Part shown: in pieces, positions 49,871-59,600 of the stretch | Numbering within the stretch: the first letter of the stretch is position 1 | How the letters are laid out: the number at the start of each line of letters is the position of its first letter | Assembly: GCA_035222895.1 (NCBI GenBank) | Contig: JAVYIG010000319.1 | Location: forward strand, 1 to 64,000 | DNA from: Strongylocentrotus droebachiensis | Taxonomy: Eukaryota; Echinodermata; Echinoidea; Camarodonta; Strongylocentrotidae | Length of the DNA stretch: 64,000 bases | Reading direction: 5' to 3' | Position numbers and translations under genes: made by a program | The notes under the pieces: model-generated | What the model was told of the DNA's origin: nothing | What the model saw: the letters and a program-made list of their open reading frames with translations, nothing else | Database searches by the model: none

Positions 49871-50964
49871 TGTATCTAACTTTTGCAAGATTAATACTCA
49901 TGCAAAAGTCGTCATAAAAAGAGTCATATTTGTAGAGGTTATTTTTTTGTGGGAACAGGGTCTGCCAAGATGACTGTATCAACGAAAAAAAATTAAAAAA
50001 GCATTAGGGTTGGGTGGGGCCCCCTCCCAAGATAATACTAATAGAATATGCTTTTAGCACAATTACTAACCTGGGCAACCGTTACCAAAGCAATGCACTA
50101 AATTTCGAGAAATGAAGAAGGAATGCAAGATCTGATTCACTTTTGTCTCAGAAGTCACTATTACAATAAACTAATTAAATGAATTGTACAAACACATGGC
50201 CTGAACCAAACAAAACCTTTTAAAAAATACAATGGGGAGGGACAATGCTGCTACACATAACATTTGTGCTACTCAGTGAGCTATTATTTTTCCTTGCAGC
50301 AATTGACCTGTAAAGATAGTAGCCCTAATATCGCTGATACAAAGATAGTTTTCACTATTACCCTTGTAGTCGGCTGTTGTTTGCTTATAAGCTGAATTTA
50401 ATGTGTTCATATCTTTGGTAGATGTCTACAACACTGGTGGCTAATAAATAAGGGTTAGCCATGAGCAATACATGAACATGTGCCTGTACAGTACTTTTAA
50501 CGCTTGTGTTTACATAATTCTACCTAGGCATGTAAATGCCAGAGCAATTGTTGCAGGAGCAAATGTCGAGATACCATACTAACTAAAACCAATTCATTCA
50601 TATCTGCAGGAGATAATTAAAATCCAAATCTACCAATATTTACAAACTTAAGACCAAGAATTATCCTAAAAGATTTTTTTTAAAGATAATAAATCAGGGG
50701 AGTCGTGGGCTTGAGTGAAGGCAATAGAGATCCTTATTAATTACTATTTGTAGTTATGTTTGAAATTATGTTGACCATTTGTCGCCTATTCATCTTGTAA
50801 TATCTTGGTCTGTTAAAATTTGATTAATGACCATATTTTGTAATGTGTATGATATGTAGATCTGTGTGCCAATGGTGCCTATATGTCTGCAGAGTTGTGT
50901 GCAATATAAGTGTAGAAGTATTATTATTATTTATTATAACTATTATTTCTTAAATTCTATTCTT
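49871..50964 (-). other. ERG intron A-B, part 6
   Basis: AT-rich intron DNA with no recognised exon. A possible LINE-like 3' end near 50750-50945 ends in an imperfect (TTA)n. Confidence 0.5.
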
Positions 50965-51556
50965 AACAAGTTTAAAACAAGTGTAAAGGTTTTTGTTTAA
51001 AGACGGGCACATGAGCGATACTTTGTAGTCATTACACTTTCAAGACACATTCTTGACAAAGGTAACCCATCATGCAAAATCCTGCACCCATGAAGAATAC
51101 AAATCCTGGTGACTCTAATATTTTCTTAAAAAAAGAAAAGAAAGATTGAACAGTATATTTTAAAAGGATTATGAGGGGTACTTACAAAAAATGTAAATGG
51201 TAACAAAAACACAGGCACCTGAGCGATATTTAATAGTCATTAAACTTCGAAGACACGTTCTTAACAGAAGTAACCCATTATCCAATATCTGGTGACTCTA
51301 ATATTTTCTTAAAGTTAAATAAAAAGATTGAACAGCATATGTGAAAAGGATTATGAGAGGTACTTACAACAAATGTAAAGGGTTTTTAAAAAACACAGGC
51401 ACACGAGCAATACTTTTTAGTCATTAAACTTTGAAGACACGTTCTTGACAGAGGTAACCCATTATGCAAAATCCTGATGACTCATAATATTTTCTTAAAG
51501 TTGAATAAAAAGATTGAACAGTATATTATTTGAGAAGGATTATGAGAGGTACTTAC
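50965..51556. repeat. Tandem copies of the exon A splice donor region, period about 182-189 bp
   Basis: Words such as aaggattatgagaggtactt plus ac recur with acttac (GTAAGT on the minus strand) at 51180-51185, 51362-51367 and 51551-51556; the last is the real exon A donor. The internal words ggcac(a/c)tgagcgatac, ttaacccat, ctaatattttcttaaa and gattgaacag are shared in order. The outermost copy starts near 50965 and is partial. Only the third acttac is followed by the exon A coding sequence. Confidence 0.9.
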
Positions 51557-51661
51557 GTTCTCCCTCTTAGGATCTGCATTCTGAAATTCGGTGCTGTTGT
51601 TCTTGGAATTTGAGATGGATTTCTTGCGAAATTTATTCCGTATATTCTCCATGTTTTCCAT
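51557..51661 (-). CDS. KCNH2/6/7-like (ERG): ERG potassium channel, exon A (short alternative N-terminus, start codon)
   Basis: First coding exon seen: 105 nt from ATG at 51661-51659 to the donor AAC/GTAAGT at 51556, phase 0. It encodes 35 residues beginning MENMENIRNKFRKKSISNSK. In the same frame a TAA lies only 12 codons upstream (51697-51695) with no credible acceptor between, so the ATG is a true start, not an internal Met. The sequence is polar with a basic stretch and has no PAS fold. Its phase-0 junction to the VLSLG exon matches the point where vertebrate ERG1b first exons join. A second ATG lies three codons on. The call is an inference from splice phase and position; the residues themselves match nothing I know. 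Confidence 0.72.
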
Positions 51662-52150
51662 GAGGTTGCATAGAGTGTTCTCCCCCGCTCGTCTTTAGCA
51701 CTCCGGGACTGGACAAGAGCTTAAATCGGTCAGATTTGAAAGCTTGTCTTTAAGTGCTTTTACATATTCAAGTGGTGTCGTCAGTGTATATTTTATATAA
51801 AGCTCCAAAGAGCACACATTCAGAGAGTATTCCGCTGTGTCAAAGTTCTGCAACTGTTCTGCAAACGTTATACCTGCATATGAAAGTGAATTCTCAATAA
51901 TAAGTATATTCAAGAAGCAGGATTTACATGTAAAAGTCAATGATTAGCTTCAGAATTTTGCGAATGGATCAAAACATTCTGACCTCTCTACTTTCAGGGT
52001 AAATGCTAAAATCCACAACTAGTAATTTACACTCTTGGATGACTTTGCAATAAAATCCGTGCAAGCGATGATGCAATGTCATTACCGTAAGTATTTTACC
52101 ATTACACACATACATGTAGGTAAATCCTTACTGTAGTAATCATCAGTCTG
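51662..52150 (-). promoter_or_regulatory. Likely 5' UTR and promoter region of the short ERG transcript
   Basis: This is the stretch immediately upstream of the exon A ATG. The nearest 40 bases are GC-richer than their surroundings. No TATA box or initiator can be chosen with confidence, so the limits are arbitrary. Confidence 0.3.
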
Positions 52151-52335
52151 AGAAAAGACAGGAAAATCATACTGAATTAATTCCCAACTCTGTTTCACCA
52201 AAAGACATGGGGACATATTTTTGGTACAAAAAGTACTGCAGAGATCCTGTATCGGTCTGAGAAAAGACGGGAAAATCATACTACAATGTATTTCCAACTG
52301 TTTCACCAAAAGACATGGGGACATATTTTTACTGC
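52151..52335. repeat. Tandem duplication, period about 108 bp
   Basis: gtctgagaaaagacaggaaa and gtctgagaaaagacgggaaa begin two copies. Both continue through atcatact and caccaaaagacatggggaca plus tattttt (52196 and 52304). Confidence 0.85.
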
Positions 52336-52659
52336 AGAGACGGATGGAAAATCTAACAAACTAATTTTGTCCAAACAAAACTGATCATTAAGCCTGCTTT
52401 GTCTTCCCGTCTGGGAATCCTCTTGCATGTTTTCAATGGCATTATATGACTAAAATACATCCTGACAAATGACAGGTGAATTTTGGATGAAAAGCATGGC
52501 TGGAGATCGTTAATAAAAGGGAAGCAGAAATAAGAATCCTGTTTCAAAGTAAATGACAGTCACCTGTTCTTGATCGACAAGGAATGAATGCGTGCGACAA
52601 TGAGTTCCTTATTCCATGCTAAAATTCAACCAAGACGCCAAGGCAACCATTAGAAAAAA
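52336..52659. other. AT-rich spacer
   Basis: Nothing recognised between the short duplication and the long array. Confidence 0.5.
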
Positions 52660-53880
52660 GGGTTTTTCATAAACAGCTGAAAACTATTCTTATCGCTTTT
52701 CAGAAACAGAAATTATACATCTCAATTTTACTTTAAAAAAACAAACTATTCTTAAAGATTTAGAATCAAGCTACTTGGATGGATTGCAAAATAGAAAGAG
52801 TAGGCATTAGCGGCTGAAAACTAAACTCATTTGCTTCTCAGACACAGAAGAAAATACCCCATTAAGCATCTCAATTTTACCTCTTTTTTAAAACTTTTTT
52901 TTACTAGTTTACTTTTCCTAAAGATTTAGAATCAGGTTACTTGGATGGATTTCAAGATAGAGAGGGGTAGGCATTAGCAGCTGAAAACCAAACTAATTTG
53001 CTTTTCAGACACAGAAATTATGCATCTCAATTTTACTTTTCTTACTATTCCTAAAGATTTAGGAACAGAGTACCTGGACAGATTTCAAGATAGAGAGAGG
53101 TTAATTTGCATTAGAAGATGAAAACTAAATTGATCGTTCTTTGAGGAACTGAAATTATGCATCTCAGTTATACTAGGAAGGAGTTTAAATATTCATGGTC
53201 TTGCTACCTAGAGGAATTTTCCTGATAGGATCAGTAAGAACTAAACAGCTGCAAAAAAACCTGATTGCTTTTCAGAAAACAAAATCAAGCATTTGAATAT
53301 TACTATCCAGAAACATAAACATTTATTTATCGCTACCTGGAGGGATTTTCATGATGGATATGAGAAGAAACAAACAGCTGTACAAATTATACTGCTTTTT
53401 AGAAACAGAAATCATGCATTTGGATATTACTATCCATGAATTTAAAAATTAAAATATTAGTACCTGGGAGAATTTCATGATAGATAGAATAAGGTATTAA
53501 CAGCTAAAAACTCAACTGCACTTCTCAGAAAAAGAAATTATGCATCTGGGTTTTACTATTCACGGCATTTGACATTTCGGATCTCGCTTCCTGGAAAAAA
53601 ATTCATGAAAGGTACGAGAAGACATAAACAGTTGGAAGAACAAAAATTATTTCAAAAAACAAAAATAATTCATTTGGATATCACAATTCAGGACTTTAAA
53701 CATCTCGAATCTCGCTACCTAGAGGAATTTTCAGGTAGTGTACAAGAAGACAAATACAGCTGAACATTTTCTTTTTAATCGCTTTTCAGAAACGGAAATT
53801 ATGCATCTGGATATTATTATCCGGGATTTTAAACATTAAGAATATATATTCCTACCTGAATGAATGCCTAATTCTTGAGA
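52660..53880. repeat. Degenerate tandem array, about nine units of about 125-170 bp
   Basis: Each unit carries an acagctgaaaac-type word, then gcttttcagaaacagaaatt and atgcatct(c/g)aattttac, then a tacctggaggaattttcatg-type word with gatagataag. Unit starts are near 52673, 52809, 52979, 53117, 53248, 53372, 53500, 53628 and 53760. Later units are more diverged. It lies about 1 kb upstream of exon A. Confidence 0.85.
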
Positions 53881-54390
53881 CTATTGAAACATTTTCAAGG
53901 ATGTTCTTATATTTACCAAGCTCATCAAGATTGATCAAGATTGATATTGGGAGAACAGGAAGAGATTTGGAAAAGTAATCTTAAAAGGTTTCTCTCCCCC
54001 AGATTTTGCTGGGGCATTAAATTTAATGCCTGATAAATATTCAACAAATAAGGCTTTGTCTATGTTTAAGTAATACTTCTTTGTATACCTTTTGCGTGAA
54101 TCTATACTGATGTAGAGTAATAAACAAGTGGGAGTAGATTTATGTCTAATAGAAGAATTCCCCTATTTTGAAGCCCTAATTTATTTTCCTACATATATCA
54201 TTATGGATATTAAAAAAACTGTGTAACAGAATAGTTATTTCTATTCTACTACAGTCTACTAATTGCAATTCAATTGATTTTTTCCCTCTTCTTCTTTTAT
54301 TGATTCCTGAAGTGCCAAATTGTAGCTTTAAAAAAGAAATTTGTCATATGCAGACATCTACTGTTTACCAGTGCAGGATGAAACACTAAC
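53881..54390. other. AT-rich non-coding DNA
   Basis: Nothing recognised. Confidence 0.5.
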
Positions 54391-54640
54391 AGGTGTTGCC
54401 AATATCCATACAAGAGATGACCCTTAGTTGCTTCTTTCAATCACAAAATCGGAATTTAAATATCACCAAAATGTACCAACTGGAATCTATGTAAGGAAAA
54501 AGTAGGACTTTCACAGGTGTTGCCAATTTCCACACTAGATAATAGGCTTAGTTGCTTCTTTCAATCAAAAAATTGGAATTGAAATATCACCCAAATATTA
54601 TGACTGGAATCTATGCAAGGAAGAAATAGAACTGACACAA
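54391..54640. repeat. Tandem duplication, period about 124 bp
   Basis: caggtgttgccaat starts at about 54390 and 54514. Both copies share ttagttgcttctttcaatca, tggaatctatg and aaggaa(a/g)aa. Confidence 0.85.
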
Positions 54641-56817
54641 AATATACAAATATTCCTGTTTCAAGAAAAGAGATCCCTCCTGAAATTTCAAGCAGAAGAA
54701 GGTTTTGGTTTAGGTCTATTGTTTGAAATCAAGACAGACAGACAGATTCTATCTTCTGCGGAACATTCTGTTCATGTAACAAATGTTGGCTTCAAGGGGC
54801 TGCCCTTGCACAACAGGAAGGGAAGATGAAAACAAATTGGATCGGTACGAAGCAATCACGATCACCAGGCTTCTTTATTAGGCTAGGGAATCCTGGAAAG
54901 CCAGGTTTTGTGTGCTTTGAGAGAGGCACAGTCTGATGGCCAGCGCCAGATGAAGAGTGACACCGCTAAACGACACAAGATTGCGCTACCTGCTACCGAC
55001 GAAAGGCAGAACCTGCCAGCGTACTTATGCGTCTCGGAATCCTCATTATGTGGAGAAAACCAGAGGCGATCGTTTAGCGGGGAACGGAAAGCGATTGCGA
55101 GGCAGGCTTCCCTCTCTCTTCCCAGTCCTGGTTTCAAGATAGATAATGGATAATCCACATTATCTGCATTGAATATGAATCACAGGGTGATGATAGATTA
55201 GGCTCAAAATGGGGCCAAGCATCCTTAGATTAAATCCATTCAAGACATCACCTGAGAGTTTGACACATTCACAACGGATCCCAACATGAAAGGAACAAAG
55301 AACGAGCAAGAAACAATCACTTTTATCAGATAAAACAATCAGAGGCTCCGTGCTAACCGGTAACGATTACACTTTGTTTGCTTTTGTGACGGTATCTTTT
55401 TCATCCACTAGTAAGCAATATCAACAATGCATCCACTTACTGCTGGCAGTAATAACGACGATCGAACCTTATCAAGAAATATTGGCGTGGCACTGATGAT
55501 GCTCGCTTCGTTGTCGTTATCCAAATCATGTCTAATGCACCCGTCGATGCATCATATACGATGGCATAATCATGCTCTTTACAAATGCTTGCTTCATTGC
55601 TGTTTGTTTGAAAAAAACTATGCCGAATGCGACTAGTCAGAGCTACAGCCGATCCAGCAATTCAGCTAAAACGCTGCACTTCGCTAACTCCACCTCTCTC
55701 TTTCTCTCTCTCTCTCTCTTTTCAGGAGCTCGCTTGGAAGGGAATGTATTGCAAGTGGCGGTGTTGAGCTATCAATGATGGAAATGTGTATGGGGGGATT
55801 GTGTGTGGGGTATAGAGAGAGAGCATGTGTCTTGGGGATGGCGTGTATGTGTGTGTGGGTGCTGGGTGCTGTGTGTGAGAGCTTTGAGTGGGTGTGCTCC
55901 GAGTGTGTGTGTGTGTGCCAATGCTGCTTAGGTGCTGTGCTAGCTATGGTAGAAAGTAAAAGAGTGTAACAGTGTGTAATATATATGCCCTCCAGTGCAC
56001 CATGCGCTAACCTCAGGGAATTTCTACATTCAACGCAATGTGGACAGAGGATGGGAGATTTAAATCTATATATGTACAAGACATCTGCATTGCTTAGTAA
56101 TTTCTTTCCTTTTCATGAAATGCTTTTAATCATATTCTGTAAATAAGAGCCAACTCTTCTCTCTAGGTACTTTTGACAATATTAAAATAATTTCTTCTTT
56201 TCTGTCCCTCCAGTTTCAATATTATGATTTCATCTCCTTATTCTTTCTCTAACTCCATTTTTCCTCTCATTTTTAAAAATCCATTGTTTTGTATGTTATA
56301 TGTTTCTTCTGTGTTGTTAACACTCCTTTCCAAAATTATGTCTTAAAAATAAAAATGGTCCTTCAAAGGTTTAAAAAGTATTCAAATTATATCAAATTCA
56401 AACAAGTTCTGTGCCATAGATTCTTTCTCAAAACGTTTTCCAGTTTTAACTTACTTCCTTTCACTAATTGTGTTACTACAAACACAGTCAAATCTAACAT
56501 ATTACTAGATAAAGTTGGCCAATGTTCATATGATTTCATTTTAAAATAGACTGTCTACAAGTAATAGGACAATCTGATTATTTAGTACATATGCATTAGC
56601 ATAAACTGCATTAGTTTATAACCATTATCCTCATTGGTGAAAAACTAAATTAAGTCCAAAGGTGTTAATCATTTCTAGTTCATCCTTGTAATATGAATGC
56701 ATGTTCCCCTTATCTCCCCTTCTTTTGCCATGTCCAAATTCAAAATACCCAAAGACACCTGAAAATATGACAGTGTGGGGTGATCCTTTGTTTTCTTACC
56801 TTGCTAGTCAAAGATTT
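54641..56817. other. Upstream region with a CpG-richer island
   Basis: 54900-55140 is richer in CG dinucleotides than the rest of the host DNA and could hold a promoter or upstream non-coding exon, but no conserved coding or clear splice pair was found. A (TC)n run lies at 55690-55722 and GT-rich sequence at 55780-55920. The remainder is AT-rich. Confidence 0.4.
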
Positions 56818-57570
56818 TTCAGTAATACCACCTCTCTTAGCATGTCTCCTTTGTATTTCTACTATTTTTACCCTTCTCCCCGTCTACCTCATCTGCTTAA
56901 AAATCAGACAATTCACTGTGCAGACTGCATACTGATATGATAATCAGTAATACCACCTTTCTTAGTATATGATTCAACATGCCAGCAAAATGTGCATGTC
57001 TGTCCTTTTTATTTCTTCTGTTTTCACTCTTCTCCCTGTCTACCTCATCTGCTTCTAAATCAGACAATTCACTGTGCAGACTGCATACTGATATGATTTT
57101 TCAATAATACCACCTTCTTAAATAGTAATATGATTCAACATGCCGGCAAAATGTGTATTTCTCTCCTTCTTTTTCTTCTATTTTTACTCTGCCTAAATAG
57201 TCTGCCGCATCTGCTTTTAAATCAGACAATTCACTGTGCAGACTGCATACTGATATGATTTTTCAATAATACCACCTTCTTAAATAGTAATATGATTCAA
57301 CATGCCGGCAAAATGTGTATTTCTCTCCTTCTTTTTCTTCTATTTTTACTCTGCCTAAATAGTCTGCCGCATCTGCTTCTAAATCAGACAATACACTGTG
57401 CAGACTGCATACTGATATGATTTTTCAATAATACCACTTATATTCGTAACACAATTCAACATGCCAGCAAAATGTGTATATCTCTCCTTTTTTCTCCCTT
57501 CTATTTTCACTCTTTCTTGTCTGCCTTGTCTGCCTTATCTGCTTCTAAATCAGACAATACACTGCATGTG
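56818..57570. repeat. Tandem array, five units, period about 125-162 bp
   Basis: Units begin with an aataccacc(t)tcttaaatag-type word at about 56821, 56946, 57105, 57267 and 57428. They share gattcaacatgccggcaaaa plus tgtgta, a pyrimidine stretch, and aatcagacaattcactgtgc plus agactgcatactgatatga. The third and fourth units are nearly identical, so the array has homogenised recently in its centre. Confidence 0.9.
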
Positions 57571-58146
57571 CAGAAAGAAATCAATCGCAAATGTAAAACA
57601 CATTGTTTTTTAGCCAGGAACTCGGCACGGATGGCACACATATGTGGTTTGTGTATTTGGATGTTGTCTGCTCTGTCTCCCAGTGTACTCGTGTATGGGG
57701 TTTTAATTAGTAGGAACTTGGGAGAGTTTCTAATGAAAATTGGAATTCCCTGCAGTATCACGTTGCTAATAAGACATAATGAGATAATCTATTAAAATTT
57801 GCAAGCATTAAAGATAAAGTTGAGTTTTGGTCATGCGATTGCATTGTGAAAGAAACGGTGTGAAATCAATTGAAAAAGGTTGATCATCTAGCATATAAGT
57901 ATCGGTGTGTACTGCAAGGTTCTGGAATCATAAAAATGATTCGAAATTTGGCCCAGTCTTGGTAACGTTACAAGCACTGTACACAGAAATATGTATATAG
58001 GGACAATACGAACAAGAGGCATAATAATTCGTCCCAATTTTTATGATGTTACATGCCATATTCAGAATATTAAGGCATTTGAAGAGTCATGCTTTTCAGG
58101 GAACATTTTTTATCTGATGTTCTTCCACACTTGCATAATAACAATG
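57571..58146. repeat. Flanking dispersed repeat interrupted by the DIRS element (left part)
   Basis: From about 57895, strings such as tgcaaggttctggaatcata, ggcccagtcttggtaa and catgcttttcagggaacatt are inverted matches of sequence at 39610-39840. The copy stops at the DIRS terminus and resumes after 63866. 57571-57894 holds nothing recognised. Confidence 0.75.
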
Positions 58147-58190
58147 ATCATGAAAATCAGTATTGATTTTATTATTTACGATATAAATCT

Positions 58191-58346
58191 ACGTATCTAC
58201 CTATTCTACTTTGCTATTGTTGCACCTCAACATTGCATAACCGAAACTTAAAACACATCGCCAAATTGCTCATACCCCCCCCGCCCAAAGGCGCCCTCCG
58301 TGACCCTTGCGTCCGAGCGCCGCCAACGTAACCTCTTCCTCTTATC
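58191..58346. repeat. DIRS left (3') inverted terminal repeat
   Basis: 156 bp from acgtatctacctattctact to aacctcttcctcttatc. It is the exact inverted complement of 63693-63848, including a run of eight C. The outer 44 bases (58147-58190) are unique to this end. Confidence 0.95.
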
Positions 58347-58399
58347 ACGAGTTCCCTAGGACACACCTTGGTAAAGGCGCTGGGGATGGAGGGAGGGAA

Positions 58400-58500
58400 A
58401 ATAGGTAGATACGTAGATTTATATCGTAAATAATAAAATCAATACTGATTTTCATGATTTACATCAATAAATCAACGTATCTACCTATTCTACTTTGCTA
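58400..58500. repeat. DIRS internal complementary region (ICR)
   Basis: 58400-58458 is the inverted complement of the left terminus 58147-58205. 58457-58500 is the inverted complement of the right terminus 63823-63866. The two halves meet at ttcatgatttacatc and share the bases AT. This is the joint expected of a circularised DIRS genome, and it lies between the recombinase frame and the 3' terminus as in other DIRS elements. Confidence 0.93.
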
Positions 58501-58552
58501 AAGACCAGCACAGATTAATGCCGGGTGGTAAAAACCAAGCAAACTTATCAAT

Positions 58553-59600
58553 TCAATGAGAAATAGACGACGAAGCCGCCTTCAGAGAAGCGACCACAAA
58601 GGCTCGTTCGCCCGCGGGCACATCTTTGAGGTAAAAAGCAGAAAAAGAACTTGGAGACTTCCAAAAAGCTGCTTTACAGATATCTCGAACTGAAACTCCG
58701 ATGAAAAGAGCCCAAGACGTACTGACACTGTGAGTATCATGGGCACGAGGAGTCCTGCCAGGCGTCAAGGCCTCAGGGCCCGCCGCCTTGATAGCCAAGA
58801 CTAACCACCTGGAGATCTTATCCCGAGATGCCGCCGAAAGTGGCTCTCGAGAAACCAGAAAGAGCTGATCCGACTTGCGAAAAGGCTTCGTCTTGTAAAG
58901 ATACCATTTGAGGGCGCGAACGGGACACCACAGTCCGTCCCCGAAAACCGAAGAAAAATCCGACAAGGGATGAAGCACCACTTCCACTGAACCCGACGTG
59001 TCAGACTGATTCTAAGCAATAAAAGAAGCCTTGGGAATCAAACGAACCCCACGTCCTTCCCAGCGGATATGCCCAGGGGTAACTGAAAGGGTATGAAGTG
59101 AGCTCCTACGCTGACCAGAAGTGATTGCCATGAGAAAAACCGTCTTGACCGTAGTAAGCAGAAGCGTCGCAGAACACAGCGGTTCGAAGGGAGGGCCAAA
59201 ACCTTGGGTAAACTCCACACTGGCGTCAGAGGTCTGAAGAAGGGTCTCTTAAGGAAGAAAGACTTCAAAAGAGCCGCTAGCTGAGGAGCAGAAGAAAACG
59301 AAGATAGCAGACCGATAGCCACAAATCGTTGACAGAGCTCTCCCCTTGTCATACAAAGAGATCAGAAAGTCAGCAATAGAAGGTAAAGACGCCTCTCTAG
59401 GGGCGACGCCCACCTCCTCACACCAAGTGTGAAAAACATCCAACCATGAGCTGAAAACCGTCCTGGTCGACTCTCGTCTACTCTGGACTAGAAATTGTGC
59501 AGCACGTTCGGAGAAACCCTGACGAACGAGCCCTCTTCCCGATAACCGCCAAGCGGTCAGACGGAGGATTTCCGGCCGCTGGTGTAGAAAACCAGACAGA
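58553..59600 (-). pseudogene. DIRS tyrosine recombinase, frameshifted, catalytic Arg replaced
   Basis: The N-terminal core-binding part reads SSWLDVFHTWCEEVG...SIADFLISLYDKG...TICGYRSAI (to about 59310). Frameshifts follow. The first catalytic-arginine region is KTVFLMAITSGQRRSSLHTL (about 59095-59155). The C-terminal block reads CPVRALKWYLYKTKPF, then RAHDTHSVSTSWALFIGVSV, KAAFWKSPSSFSAFYLKDVP, and a stop at 58553. The expected HxxR motif is HDTH; the codon CAC is one CpG-type transition from CGC. The nucleophile Tyr (SAFYL) is present. At least two frame changes (about 59310 and about 59010) make it non-functional. Confidence 0.88.

Noticed and set aside
51695-51940. 81-codon minus-strand open frame upstream of exon A as an ERG coding exon
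   Set aside because: It ends in the TAA at 51695 and matches no ERG region; it only serves to show that the ATG at 51661 is a start.
52660-53880. CRISPR-like array of repeats and spacers
   Set aside because: Units are long, degenerate and contiguous without unique spacers, in a eukaryotic genome.
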